64,000 bases of DNA from Theodoxus fluviatilis (GCA_034096865.1 JAWQFJ010016910.1:61001-125000), one strand, 5' to 3'. Shown: positions 26,801-35,370, counted from the stretch's first letter. The notes: generated by a model not told the origin, from the sequence alone. Translations and numbers: made by a program.

Positions 26801-29800
26801 TTTTTTGTTTCATTGGCATGAAAGAACTCATAACAGTTAATCAAAACATCAAAGTTTGACAGTAATTAGAATTATGGGTAATCCAAAATGGCCGCCTAAC
26901 ATGCAAAAATATGCAAATTTCTGTATCTTTTTAAACTTCTATAACTTCTTAACTACTTGATATTTCTTGAAAATTCTTTTTGCATTAAAATTGTACACTC
27001 TTTATCTTTAAATGTACAGAAGATTATGTTTGTAATGCAAAAAGTAAAAAAATTGTACTTATTGCTTCCACATCAATATCCGAATTGCAGATAAAGTAGG
27101 TTCAACATCAAAGAAAAAAAATCATATCTGGCCAAATAATCAGTTTACAGCAAAAAGTGTCTGTATGTTCTTAAATTATTATACATGTAACATACCTGCA
27201 AAATTACAAGTCATCATCATCATCCTGTGATGAGTTTTAGTAATTAATTGATTTGAACTCTATGAAAAAAACACATTTTGAGAAAATGGCAAAAACAACT
27301 TTTAGTCATGCATAAGTCCTTCTAAAACTATCCATCATGGCTAAAACTTGTTTCATTTATTCATACATTCATCCAGCAGGACTACACATGCTAAAAAAAT
27401 GAAACTGAACTTACAGTTTCCAGTTTTTAGTGTTTTTGTGCAGTGAGTACAAAAAATGCAGGGATGGAAAAGTTCATGCTCAAGAGGAAAGGATCAGCCC
27501 TACTACTACACAGGAAATGCCAAGGTCAATAAAGGCAACTTCAGAGACACATGCTGTGAATGAGTCAACAACAAGTCAGTTTGCCATTCCAGCACCATAG
27601 GTTTCCCCTTCTTCTTCCTCCTGAAGCCTCCTCTTCTGATGCCTTGAGTTGAAGGCATGAAGCCACATACTGACATAGTGTAGGCGCTGTTGCTATGCCT
27701 GAACAGAGGCTGCCACATTAGCTTTCTTCATTCTTCTGGCATCACAGGCTCCACATTTCAAGCAAAGTTTTCTGGCTAAGCCATTGTCTTCATCGTATAG
27801 TATGCTGAAGGTGAGACCAGACCGAAAACAGTTCGGGCAAAGAACATCGTTCATTAGTTCACTCAGCTGATCTAAGTGCACGTTGACCCACTTATGATCG
27901 GTTTCAATCGGCTGCTTCGCTTCTGCCTGCATCATCTGTATCTTCCTCCTTGATGCCGATGTGTTTGAAGTTTCTTCCGGAATCGAGGCAGTTGAGATGG
28001 AGGGACGAGGAGGCAGCGATCGCAATGGCACTGTCAACGCAGGCGTTGACGAAGTAGAACTAGACTTTCGACCTTGACCGCGAAGTATTTTCGAGGTGCG
28101 TGCAGCCGAAAGCTGCTCTCTTCGCCCACTATTTTTCGGTCGCGGCATAATGTTGAGTTTATTCACTCATGGGCATTCTCTGATTGTTTGATTGAAGTCG
28201 AATTTATTCGATTTGGTGCAAAACATAAACTAACTGAGAGAATTAGCGTTGAAGCGGCAGCCATGTTTACGATGCATTGTGGGCCAGGGAATCCTCGCTT
28301 TGGAGTCTCTGATTGGTTGAAACAAGTGGAATTCCCTCTCTAAGCTCAATGATTGGCTAGTGAGTTTGCAAACAACCCTGTGTACGCTGTTTGAAATCAT
28401 CAACTAAAAATAGACCACTATAGTTGGCGGAGTGATTTCCCTTGCTGTGCTCGATCGAAAAGACGAGCTTTCCAACGGTACCGGGCGTGAACCTCTTCGT
28501 AGAATAGATCGAAAGTTACAATTTTTCCAAAAGTCATAAAATACGATGCATCAATGACGTTTTTAACGTTTTTTACGAGGAGTGATGTTTTTAAAAGCCA
28601 TTTTATTCAACTAATTATCGAATGACAGGTAGAAAAAAACACGTGGGAGCATTTGCAAGTGTTTGAACTACTCAAAACTGATGTTATCTCAAAAACGTCC
28701 AGATATGAAATTTTCCCAACTTTTCGACCCGTGTCTTGCCTTAATTCAAGACATAGGAAGCACAATGGTGCTTATTGGCACTTTCTACCATGAGATATAG
28801 TCACTTTTAGTGGTTCACTACCCCATTTTGGTCACATTTCATAAGGGTCAAAATGACCTTGACCTTGATGATATGTGACCAAATGTGTCTCATGATGAAA
28901 GTATAACATGTGCCCCACATAATTATTAAGTTTGAAACAGTTATCTTCCATAGTTCAGGGTCAAGGTCACTTCAAAATATGTATACAATCCAACTTTGAA
29001 GAGCTCCTGTGACCTTGACCTTGAAGCAAGGTCAACCAAACTGGTATCAAAAGATAGGGCTTGCTTTGACCTATATACCACTTGTAGCTAAGGTCGCCAT
29101 TCTCAATAACGTGGGAGAAAATTGGGAAAATGTGAAAAATGACTGTTTTTGAGACCACATTTATGGCTCCTGTGACCTTGACCTTGAAGCAAGGTCAAGT
29201 CACTATGTATGTTTTTTGAGGCCTTGTCATCATACAGCATCATGCCACATTTGGTGTTGATAGACTTAATAGTCTCCGAGAAAAATCCAACGTTTAAGTT
29301 TTTTACGGACGCCCGGACGCCCGGACGGCTCAGTACATAGACTCACTTTTGCTTCGCATGTGAGTCAAAAAGTGCTCCCGGCATAACATGATTAAAATTA
29401 TTATTGTGTTAGTAATCCACTTATTATATCTTATTGAGTAATATAGACCTTCTTCTTTGTTTACAATCATTGCTGATCATAAAAAGGTTATTCATTAAAA
29501 TTTGATGGAGGGGAGAAAATTTGTATGTTTATTTTTCAGTCATTTTGCTATAACACATGAACAACTATGTCTTCAGCAATAAAATTTTGTTTGAATATAC
29601 CTTCCAGTGTGTTTGTATTCTGTATAACATTTCATTAGCATAGCTTTCATATTAGCTGAGTTGTTATTTATTTTCTATTAATCCGTTTTTGTTCCCAGTT
29701 CCTCAACGAAATGAGACACATCAAACACTCACACCTATTGCAGACGTTTCCACAAAAAGATGCCCCGTTCCTTTTCTCCTCCTACAGCAAGCGGCATTAG

Positions 29801-31871
29801 ATCTTGTGCCTTGAGAGAGCATGCCTAGCCACATGAGGTCATGCTTGTGTATGTGTAATTCAATAAGGCAACACCAACAAAGGGGTAGAGGGTTCAGTAC
29901 CCTACTAATCACATATCCATTGTCATCACACAAGGTATAGATGTACTTGCACATACACACAAAGTATGTAGAAACATGCACACATACATTCATGCATGCA
30001 CAATACACATACCTTAACACACACACACACACCTCTCTCTCTCTCTCTCACACACACAGAGGCAAACCAAGTACATGCATGGGAGAGCTTACTGGCAGGT
30101 TCAGCTTGGCAGCATCCACAGGGGTGTGGAAAGGCCAAGCAAACTGGTGCTTCCAGACTGGCTTCAAGACATTCTTCTGAATAAACTGTAGCTGGTTGGT
30201 GATACGTCCCCGGCGGGGGCCCGCCTGGTTGGAATCACCGCCTTCGTGATTCATGGCGTCATTCTGCAATCACAGATTCACACACTATTAAGGGCAGTTT
30301 TCCTCAAAATATTCTTACCCAATAATCAAGATCAAGAGATAACAAGAAGGGCAAAGCCCATACGACTCACATGCTTGACCTTGACCTTTATATGACCTTG
30401 ACCTTCAGCTGACCTTCAAGGTCAAACAACTAAACCTACCAATGACATCATACACAAAGAAATGCTTTACACATTTTTCCTACCAAAATACATGTGGCCT
30501 TGACCCAAGGTCAAGGTCATCCAAGGTCATGCAACACAAAGCTGTTAATTCAAGACATAGGAAGCACAATGGTGCTTATTGCCACTTTCTACCATGAGAT
30601 ATAGTCACTTTTAGTGGTTCACTACCCCATTTTGGTCACATTTCATAAGGGTCAAAGTGACCTTGACCTTGATGATATGTGAACAAATGTGTCTCATGAT
30701 GAAAGTATAACATGTGCCCCACATAATTATTAAGTTTGAAACAGTTATCTTCCATAGTTCAGGGTCAAGGTCACTTCAAAATATGTATACAATCCCACTT
30801 TGAAGAGCTACTGTGACCTTGACCTTGAAACAAGGTCAACCAAACTGGTATCAAAAGATAGGTCTTGCTTTGACCTATATACCACTTGTAGCTAAGGTCG
30901 CCATTCTCAATAACGTGGGAGAAAATTGGGAAAATGTGAAAAATGACTGTTTTTGAGACCACATTTATGGCTCCTGTGACCTTGACCTTGAAGCAAGGTC
31001 AAGTCACTATGTATGTTTTTTGAGGCCTTGTCATCATACACCATCATGCCACATTTGGTGTTGATAGACTTAATAGTCTCCTGCCTTTTATTAGCTTGAA
31101 TAAATAGTACAGTAGTCTCTTCAAGCATTTTGCTGGCCTGATAATAGCAATCTTGCATGCCTTTCTGTACAGTAACTGCTATGGGTGATACAGCTTTAGT
31201 CACTCCTAGTACTAATATGTACTTTTTTCAAATAACTTTATAGCTTTCATAAATATTTTGACAGGAAAAAAATCATAGTACTTTTTACACATATCGATAT
31301 ATTTTTACCAATCTGATAACCATTCAGAAATGTTCTTATTGTGTGCAGTGTTAATCATGAAGATACATGAGAAATTGTCATGACTTTCATAAGGACATTG
31401 GTAATTTTTGTGTAATTCAGTTTAATTTCAGAAAGAAAGCTTTTTAAAGTATGTCATTGTGATTGTGTTTACAGTGTTCCTAAATGCAAGAGCTTTCAGA
31501 GAAGTACAAGTTTAAAAGAGTTATCATGCCAGAGATATGATTTTTCTCCTGAATACAATGTAGTTTTAAAGAAAGTCCCAGGCACTGGCAGTTACTGAAT
31601 GTAATTACAGAACTGGCATGGAAAGAGTTGTAACATCTACACCATGGACATAAGGATGAATTTGACTGTGCTACTAGATCCTATGATAATGCAAAAGAAC
31701 AAAACTTCATTTAACACCTGCAACCCCAAAACAGAAAATAATTATTGTAAATATTAAAAAAAAATTCTACAAACATTTTCTTTGCTACCAAGAAAGAACA
31801 GGAGTGATACACTATCCTGCTGTGCATAATTATCTAATTTCTGATCGGCTGTCAAAATGGTAAAGTTCACC

Positions 31872-31912
<41 letters not shown>

Positions 31913-32502
31913 GTGTGTGTGACCAACTGTTATCAAGTTAGTTTCAGGAAGGTCATGGTCATCTGGGTCACTGATTTTGAATTTGACCCCTGTAAGCTGG
32001 TTGGTTAGTTTCTGATTGGTTGACATGCAGGTCAAATAGTTCCTGGGTCACCAAGGTTAAAATTGAAGTGTTTCCCACAGGAATTTTGCACAATAGCACC
32101 AAGGCTGAAAGTTACTGGTCAGAAAAACAATGGAAAGCAATTATTTACCTCTGGTGCTGACTACATTAATTATGACCACACACAAAATCTAGTTGTGCTT
32201 TCATATTTCTCATGCATCATTTATTTTTCACAGTCACCTGAACCTAGTTTTGTTATATTTCATCAACTGCCAATTGCAATCCCTTGTTTCAGATCTTCAA
32301 AAGAGTCATCAGCACACACTAAAACTAGATGGCTGCACAAAGGTGACAACAGACATCTCAGCATTGCTTCATCCATCTACTGATCAAGTAAACACTGGTA
32401 TACATGCGTAATTGAGTGTGTATATGACAAGGTAAAGTCAGCAAATGAATACTCACTGATGATCCAGGATCATTAGACATTTGTGATGAATCACCATTAG
32501 CT
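5462..32502 (-). CDS. BRD2/3/4: BET family double-bromodomain protein (BRD2/3/4, fs(1)h type), 11 exons in window, 3' end missing
   Basis: BET proteins bind acetylated histone tails and recruit transcription elongation factors in the nucleus. The exons, in transcript order, are 32502-32457, 30263-30093, 23659-23513, 22016-21948, 21493-21065, 19294-19088, 13211-13113, 10960-10859, 9985-9857, 8827-8645 and 5843-5462. All have AG/GT borders and join in one frame (1964 nt, about 654 codons). Exons 2-4 make bromodomain 1 ([22 protein letters not shown] with the acetyl-lysine Asn). Exon 6 carries the conserved [13 protein letters not shown] block, exons 7-10 make bromodomain 2, exon 10 ends in an acidic Ser/Glu patch, and exon 11 ends with [20 protein letters not shown], the start of the ET domain. 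The rest of ET must lie left of the window. The true initiator is uncertain: exon 1 has an in-frame ATG but may follow another exon. The family assignment is firm; which vertebrate paralogue is closest cannot be decided and is probably not meaningful in an invertebrate. Confidence 0.95.
6681..8052 (+). mobile_element. Tigger/pogo-type DNA transposon, internally deleted
   Basis: Inverted ends CAGTAGTCGCCGCTTAT are flanked by TA on both sides. Copy 4 of the host repeat (about 23,060) keeps the unoccupied sequence ATAGGTATTACTTTG, so this is a precise insertion with a TA duplication. The element carries a truncated transposase frame (7001-7738), and the catalytic region after the first Asp is mostly missing. 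Confidence 0.95.
7001..7738 (+). pseudogene. Truncated Tigger-like transposase (CENP-B HTH, Tc5 HTH, start of DDE)
   Basis: 245 residues from an ATG at 7001 (or MALTS at 7013). Residues about 15-65 form a CENP-B-type N-terminal helix-turn-helix ([20 protein letters not shown]), about 85-150 a second Tc5-type HTH, and [10 protein letters not shown] holds the first catalytic Asp. The frame stops at FKQ. The next frame continues family-like sequence ([15 protein letters not shown]) for about 35 codons, so there is a frameshift, and then the rest of the DDE domain is absent. It should bind element ends but not cut. Confidence 0.9.
8263..8467. mobile_element. 205-bp non-autonomous element, CAGACCTG family
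   Basis: Perfect 13-bp inverted ends CAGACCTGTGCAC/GTGCACAGGTCTG with a 6-bp direct duplication GACTTA on both sides. Intact repeat copies read GATAGACTTAATAGTC, which proves the duplication. No coding capacity. Confidence 0.9.
8645..8827 (-). CDS. BRD2/3/4: BET gene exon 10: end of bromodomain 2 and acidic Ser patch
   Basis: 61 codons: [14 protein letters not shown], a proline-rich stretch, then [11 protein letters not shown], the casein-kinase-like acidic cluster found after BD2 in BET proteins. Acceptor TTGCAG, donor GTAAGT. Confidence 0.95.
8828..9856. other. BET intron, mostly unique sequence with short degenerate repeats
   Basis: At 9060-9215 there are three degenerate copies of a roughly 50-bp unit (AGTGCCACATCTCCATC). 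Otherwise I see nothing. Confidence 0.6.
9857..9985 (-). CDS. BRD2/3/4: BET gene exon 9: bromodomain 2, acetyl-lysine Asn
   Basis: 43 codons from [20 protein letters not shown] to VVVMARKLQ. The conserved Asn sits in NCYRYN. The following loop reads NMESD where vertebrate BET proteins have PPDHE or PPDHD, so the His used by BD2-selective ligands is not present. Acceptor TTTCACAG, donor GTGAGT. Confidence 0.95.
9986..10858. other. BET intron with purine-rich tract
   Basis: 10,500-10,830 is strongly purine-rich on the plus strand (GGGAGAGGAAGAGGG type) and contains a G run at about 10,600-10,615. It lies directly beside exon 8, whose donor is at its edge. It is a pyrimidine tract in the transcript. 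Confidence 0.7.
10859..10960 (-). CDS. BRD2/3/4: BET gene exon 8: bromodomain 2, WPF shelf
   Basis: 34 codons: [20 protein letters not shown] followed by [14 protein letters not shown]. Acceptor TTTCAG and donor GTAGGC, phase 0. Confidence 0.95.
11040..11935. repeat. Minisatellite, 69-bp unit, about 13 copies
   Basis: The unit TTAGTTGCAGGATTATCAGC... recurs every 69 bases in the BET intron between exons 7 and 8. Because 69 is a multiple of three, a 288-residue open frame (11,080-11,946) runs through it; this is an artefact, not a gene. Confidence 0.95.
11984..12809 (+). repeat. TCAAGGTCA-rich dispersed repeat, copy 2 (intact)
   Basis: Full-length uninterrupted copy of about 826 bp. By eye it contains eight TCAAGGTCA motifs (both strands), mostly as overlapping CAAGGTCAAGGTCA direct repeats. 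Lies in the BET intron between exons 7 and 8. Confidence 0.92.
12870..12985 (+). repeat. Fragment of the GGGGTAAGAATTGACCC retroposon
   Basis: Reads GGGGGGTAAGAACTCACCCAT, then GCAAGAGGTGGATAACC, resembling the body of the retroposon at 42.29 kb. It is diverged and has no (ATCC)n tail. Confidence 0.5.
13113..13211 (-). CDS. BRD2/3/4: BET gene exon 7: start of bromodomain 2
   Basis: 33 codons reading [20 protein letters not shown] and then [13 protein letters not shown], matching the SEQLKxCxxILKE helix before bromodomain 2. Acceptor TTCCAG, donor GTAAGC, phase 0. Confidence 0.95.
13212..14760. other. BET intron, no recognised feature
   Basis: Unique-looking sequence with a short CATACATACAAG microsatellite at 13,355-13,390. 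A 192-residue open frame at 13,411-13,989 has no recognisable domain and poor complexity; I do not call it a gene. Confidence 0.55.
14777..15041. repeat. Minisatellite, 43-bp unit, about 6 copies
   Basis: Near-identical copies of the unit TTGCAACTCTTTTTCTTTCA... every 43 bases, in a BET intron. High identity suggests recent expansion. Confidence 0.93.
16518..17382 (+). repeat. TCAAGGTCA-rich dispersed repeat, copy 3
   Basis: Complete copy inserted inside the hAT-like element, so it is younger than that insertion or was gained afterwards. Near its 3' end it carries an extra tandem of CGGACGCC units. Confidence 0.92.
17619..18371 (-). pseudogene. Truncated BED-finger hAT-like transposase
   Basis: From [11 protein letters not shown] (18,371), about 250 residues. 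A BED-type zinc finger (CRFC followed by two His in [10 protein letters not shown]) is followed by a Ser/Ala/Thr linker and a segment with [20 protein letters not shown], typical of this transposase group near its first catalytic Asp. The frame ends shortly after; the catalytic C-terminal half and dimerisation domain are absent. An upstream in-frame ATG at 18,413 is less likely. Confidence 0.85.
18760..19087. other. BET intron, nothing recognised
   Basis: Flank of the hAT insertion up to the exon 6 donor. No feature recognised. Confidence 0.55.
19088..19294 (-). CDS. BRD2/3/4: BET gene exon 6: conserved KRKADTTTP block
   Basis: 69 codons beginning [14 protein letters not shown], the basic block shared by BET proteins, and continuing to [21 protein letters not shown] chose the donor GTAGGG after VVSD; a poorer GTTGTC donor after PEE is in the same phase. 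Confidence 0.9.
19567..19625 (-). repeat. 3' fragment of the (ATCC)n retroposon
   Basis: GATGAATGGAGTTTTACACC followed by CTATCAGCCTTTGTAGGCTA matches the reverse complement of the 3' part of the retroposon at 42.29 kb. Confidence 0.55.
19725..19950. repeat. Minisatellite, 36-bp unit, 6 copies
   Basis: Unit AATGCCTATGGGACAGCCAT... every 36 bases. All three frames are open on both strands because 36 is divisible by three; no gene is inferred. Confidence 0.95.
20040..20210. repeat. Short tandem repeat, about 40-bp unit, 4 copies
   Basis: Unit CTGTATGAACAATGGCCCTG... repeated four times with decay. Lies in the BET intron between exons 5 and 6. Confidence 0.85.
21065..21493 (-). CDS. BRD2/3/4: BET gene exon 5: low-complexity linker
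   Basis: 143 codons between the bromodomains, starting [16 protein letters not shown] and rich in Ser, Ala, Pro and Thr, with SAS and LSAS runs. It ends KVGARK at a weak GTGAAT donor; an earlier GTCGGT is an alternative five codons upstream. The repetitive Ser/Ala stretch is probably disordered, and its length is not conserved in the family. Confidence 0.85.
21948..22016 (-). CDS. BRD2/3/4: BET gene exon 4: end of bromodomain 1
   Basis: 23 codons ([19 protein letters not shown], then IPEE) forming the C helix of bromodomain 1. Acceptor CGGCAG, donor GTAGGC. Confidence 0.95.
22560..23370 (+). repeat. TCAAGGTCA-rich dispersed repeat, copy 4 (intact)
   Basis: Uninterrupted copy in the BET intron between exons 3 and 4. 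It preserves the empty site of the Tigger insertion found in copy 1. Confidence 0.92.
23513..23659 (-). CDS. BRD2/3/4: BET gene exon 3: second half of bromodomain 1
   Basis: 49 codons from [19 protein letters not shown] to [10 protein letters not shown]. The Asn of YNK is the conserved acetyl-lysine contact. Acceptor TTGTAG and donor GTAAGT; phase 0. The intron upstream is 6.4 kb and is filled with transposons. Confidence 0.96.
23776..25895 (+). mobile_element. TTAA-site element with Mutator-like transposase domain, copy A, 3' truncated
   Basis: Left end TTAA then GGGGAGACCTGGCAGTGG, as in copy B at 43,528. Homology to copy B continues to about 25,895, where the sequence changes, so the right end is lost. 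The coding part is broken into several frames (24,269-25,517), and an internal catalytic segment is deleted at the same point as in copy B. Confidence 0.88.
24269..25517 (+). pseudogene. Broken Mutator-like-domain transposase
   Basis: The reading starts [17 protein letters not shown] 16-bp tandem duplication near 24,310 shifts the frame to [17 protein letters not shown], then a Ser-rich linker, then shifts again to [20 protein letters not shown] and CGRC (zinc-ribbon cysteines), [58 protein letters not shown] and a lysine-rich C-terminal tail. The order matches the Mutator-like transposase domain family. The segment between RGDA and the C-terminal [14 protein letters not shown], where the GDGD-type catalytic region belongs, is missing. 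Not functional. Confidence 0.85.
25896..26537. other. BET intron, nothing recognised
   Basis: AT-rich sequence between the truncated copy A element and repeat copy 5. No feature recognised. Confidence 0.5.
26751..28740 (-). mobile_element. Short TTAA element (GGCAAGACAC ends), copy 1
   Basis: 1990 bp with ends GGCAAGACAC/GTGTCTTGCC between TTAA sites at 26,747-26,750 and 28,741-28,744. The empty site in other copies of the host repeat (GTTAATTC) proves the 4-bp duplication. It encodes one 157-residue protein on the minus strand and no recognisable transposase core. Confidence 0.95.
27693..28166 (-). CDS. 157-aa zinc-ribbon protein of the short TTAA element
   Basis: Intact frame [20 protein letters not shown]...; the likely start is the second Met (MPRPKNSG). 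Basic N-terminus with [13 protein letters not shown], then a Ser/Pro/Thr linker, then [20 protein letters not shown] and [16 protein letters not shown], a four-cysteine zinc-ribbon-like end. The REQLSAAR and CPxCF motifs match the N-terminal region of the longer elements at 23.8 and 43.5 kb, so this looks like the DNA-binding half of such a transposase without a catalytic part. The second copy (59,628) differs at only three residues by eye. Confidence 0.8.
   Translation of the reverse strand: MNKLNIMPRPKNSGRREQLSAARTSKILRGQGRKSSSTSSTPALTVPLRSLPPRPSISTASIPEETSNTSASRRKIQMMQAEAKQPIETDHKWVNVHLDQLSELMNDVLCPNCFRSGLTFSILYDEDNGLARKLCLKCGACDARRMKKANVAASVQA
29367..30092. other. BET intron with short CA/CT microsatellite
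   Basis: 30,020-30,058 is (CA)n then (CT)n then (CA)n, 35 bases from the exon 2 donor. The rest is AT-rich with no recognised feature. Confidence 0.6.
30093..30263 (-). CDS. BRD2/3/4: BET gene exon 2: first half of bromodomain 1
   Basis: 57 codons, phase 0 at both ends. It contains [19 protein letters not shown] and then [20 protein letters not shown], which is the Z helix and the WPF shelf of BET bromodomain 1. Donor GTAAGC, acceptor TTGCAG. Confidence 0.95.
30342..31081 (+). repeat. TCAAGGTCA-rich dispersed repeat, copy 6 (3' truncated)
   Basis: Begins like the others and stops at TTAATAGTCTCC, where intact copies continue GAGAAAAATCC. The last roughly 110 bp are absent. It starts about 80 bp upstream (5') of BET exon 2. 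Confidence 0.9.
31082..32456. other. BET intron 1 with (GT)n
   Basis: A (GT)n microsatellite lies at 31,875-31,910, followed by GTAAGTGTGTGTG. Otherwise unique AT-rich sequence. Confidence 0.6.
32457..32502 (-). CDS. BRD2/3/4: BET gene exon 1 (candidate, most upstream coding exon found)
   Basis: The exon follows an acceptor ending TTGCAG and ends in GGATCATCA before a GTGAGT donor. It reads [15 protein letters not shown] in the frame that continues into exon 2. The in-frame ATG (QMSND) could be the start, or the exon may continue an upstream exon, because one extra base precedes the first full codon. This N-terminal tail is not conserved in the family, so the support is the splice signals and the frame only. 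Confidence 0.6.
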
Positions 32503-32935
32503 CTGCAACATGAGAAGAGAGTGTTCACCTTGCAGACTGAATTGTTCTGTGGCTCTAACAATGCAAACTTTTACCTACACACAAGCTGGACATCACATGC
32601 TATCTAACATCAACCACCACTAAAACCCATATTTAACACCAATGCAATGCAACACAGGTATACAACACACAACTTATGAAACTGAATTTCTAATACACAA
32701 TCAGGTTTGGCACACAGCACACACCAACATTGAATCACTTCCATTTGTATCCCCTGAAGACGGGAGTGTGGCTGCCTATATGGCGGGGTGTTCAAAAACA
32801 GTCACACACACAATCATCTCACCCACTTGGGTGATCCTGGGAGTGTTTAGCCCAGGTACGCAACAACAACAACTTCCATTTGTTACTATGTATTTAAGTC
32901 TATAAGAGTTCAATTTATTGTCATGGAATTATTCT

Positions 32936-32990
32936 TTGGATGGATGGACAGAGTTTAACAGCATACCAGCCTTTATTGGCTATGTTAGGT
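32936..32990 (-). repeat. 3' fragment of the (ATCC)n retroposon
   Basis: GGATGGATGGACAGAGTTTA then ACAGCATACCAGCCTTTATTGG resembles the reverse complement of the retroposon 3' end seen at 42.4 kb and 51.95 kb. Confidence 0.5.
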
Positions 32991-33334
32991 TACTGTCTTT
33001 GTGTTTATAGTGTTCCTGAATGTAAGAGCTTTTAGAGAAGCTATTTCAACTTGTCTATGAAGCAGCAACCTTTCACTGAACCAAGAAAAAAGTAAGTGCC
33101 TACCTACTCCCCACCCCACCATTTTTAGCCTTGTTACCTGAACAACAAATTTTTTTGGGGGGGTGGGGTGTTGTTTCTGTCAGGTGGGGCTGCATTCATG
33201 GTACGGTTTGCCTTGGTTGTGTTCAGATCATGAATCTCTTTGACCATCAGGCCACACTGTACTACTTGACAACAATGTAGCAGCCATACCATGCCCTTAA
33301 CTATACCAATGCTTCACTTTGGGGGGGAGACATA

Positions 33335-33521
33335 AGGCGTGTTCCCGAGGCGCAGCAACGTGCAGTGCTGCTCAGCGCTTGCGCCGTGAAACGGCTTCTT
33401 CAGGACACGCAGCGCTGCAAATGGCCGAATCACATGCAGCGCTACGCGTCCTGAACAAGCCGTTTCACGGCGAAAGCGCTGTGCAGCGCTGAGCACATTG
33501 CTGCGCCTCGGGAACACGCCT
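33335..33521. mobile_element. Foldback element with 85-bp palindromic arms
   Basis: Left arm AGGCGTGTTCCCGAGGCGCA... pairs with right arm ...TGCGCCTCGGGAACACGCCT over about 85 bases with few mismatches, leaving a loop of about 17 bases (AAATGGCCGAATCACAT). GC-rich compared with its surroundings. Looks like a foldback MITE, perhaps Harbinger-type. Confidence 0.85.
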
Positions 33522-33594
33522 ATTGAGTTGTGGTTACAACAACCTGACCAACCAGCACTGGTTTGAGCTTGCACTGCATGTTTTTCTGCGTTCT

Positions 33595-33645
33595 TACCAA
33601 AATTCCAGAAAATTGTTTATCAAGCTCTTCAAAGCAGTTATCATT
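33595..33645 (-). CDS. Possible exon (NFQNDNCFEELDKQFSGIL)
   Basis: A frame reading MRNFQNDNCFEELDKQFSGI ends at a GTAAGA donor. About 200 bases upstream on the same strand, at 33,961-33,800, is another codon-like stretch after a CTGCAG acceptor (HDGEAFVEFTMQEGSDEEDG), whose frame then breaks. These may be exons of an unidentified minus-strand gene between BET and WDR5, or an old pseudogene. Confidence 0.25.
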
Positions 33646-35033
33646 TTGAAAGTTCCTCATCTTTAACTTTGTAGAACAATATCATTCCCTCACTCTTTTT
33701 ACTTGGAATTAGGTATAGCTACAAGAAGGGTACTGCTTGGCTAATTATTTTTTTTTTACAAGACACCCTAATTGCACACAGCACTCTAATTCTTGATAGC
33801 ATGTTCAATCAGCTTTGAATCATCAGCTGCCATCAGTTTCTGAAAATTTTCCACAATCCCCTCCTTCAAAACTGTATCTTCCTTTCTTTCTTCTGAAAGG
33901 TGAGCCCATCTTCCTCATCAGATCCTTCTTGCATAGTGAATTCAACAAAAGCTTCACCATCATGCTGCAGAAAAGCCAGCACTATTGAGGTTTTGATTGC
34001 CCCCTTGCCACATATATGTAAACAAAGTCTGGCAGTACCCTATCCTAAAATGTTTTGGACTTCTAACATGGCAGCACAAGACCAGAATAAAAATACTAGC
34101 ACTGACTGACCTAGTTAAGTAGTTTCTGCCTAGGTCTAAACCAAAACTCTGGTTGTAACATTTTGAAAAAGCAACTAAAACAATGTTATTTGTTTTTTCA
34201 CTAATGTGGGGCATGATGCCTCAAGTGGTTTCTTGCTCTGCGTTTACCTAAGACTGAAAAACTGATTCACACAAAATTGTGTCAGATTTTAAAAAGAAAA
34301 GCAACACATTTCTATAGTAATCAAATTGTGGCAAGTGACACACCCGCGGTGGTGTCTTATTACTATGACATTTCTCTTGTTTTGAACTGACTTTATTTGG
34401 GGCAGTTCTGACTCTACACCTTTTGAGAAAGGTACACAGTGCATTTCTTTGTATCACTGTTGGGTGATTGCGATCGACAAGACTGATGGGTGATAAATAG
34501 TGTTGTATCAATCAAAGCGATTTCATGCTGTATAGGCACTATCTCACGTCAAAGCTCAAAAACCTTTTTTTATATAAAAAGGTTCGTCTCAACTCGTGCT
34601 TATTCAGATTAATGTAATAAAGAAAACTATTTCACAAGCCAAAACTGGGATACACTTCGAACACGTGCAAACATTCTGCAAATGCCACCTCATAGTATTA
34701 CACATTCTTGTCAATACATTTATTTTTATACAGGCACTCTCAAATTTACATTGAGGACCTCGCTTAGTTAACTTTGCAAGACTTTTAGAGAGACGTGAAT
34801 AGCTTGCGTCAAACTAAACAGTTTTCTCCGATTTGAAACCCTGTCGTTTCGAAATCGGGACAACGCGCGATTTCACACAATCTTTCGTTCGGCAGAGGCA
34901 GAAAGATCTATTCAAAGCGCTCTGAACATGCTAGAAAGATGTAATTTAGTTTATAACGAGTGACTATCATGCATTGATATAAGAATGTCGTAGGTTCAAC
35001 TGTCATAAAGAGGAATCATTTACAGAAATAATT
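33646..35033. other. Mostly unassigned intergenic or 5' region
   Basis: Contains the codon-like stretch at 33,800-33,961 mentioned with the candidate exon at 33,595. Otherwise AT-rich with no recognised feature. Confidence 0.5.
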
Positions 35034-35038
35034 TTAAG

Positions 35039-35142
35039 ACTCACCAGTCAAGCCCAAGATGGCGATCGTGAACAACGGAATTATGGGTATAACTATAAGG
35101 TTTATGATACCGTAATCTCGAAACAAAGCGGTTGGAAAACTG
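35039..35142 (-). CDS. Possible exon with hydrophobic segment
   Basis: After a TTAACAG acceptor the frame reads FPTALFRDYGIINLIVIPII then PLFTIAILGLTG and stops at a perfect GTGAGT donor. The hydrophobic core looks like a membrane helix. It lies downstream of the 35.37-35.61 kb ORF on the same strand and may belong to the same gene. No family recognised. Confidence 0.3.
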
Positions 35143-35370
35143 TTAATCCATAAAAATAAAAACCAATTTCCGACTGAATTACGAGACACGATACATTCCT
35201 GAATAAGGAATATAGATTGTATGTGTCGTTTTCTTATCAAAGCACAACCTCAAATACTATACACACGACTGCTACTGCTAGTGCTATGGAAGGATAAATC
35301 CGAAGAGTACTAGTTAGAAACAAACGTTTCCATTTCGATCAGATAATAAGTTATAATATCTCCCTCTTGA

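Larger units (their letters stand above)
26538..29366 (+). repeat. TCAAGGTCA-rich dispersed repeat, copy 5 (interrupted)
   Basis: Copy split by the 1990-bp TTAA element at 26,751-28,740. Flanks rejoin as GCTGTTAATTCAAG, as in intact copies. Lies in the BET intron between exons 2 and 3. Confidence 0.92.
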
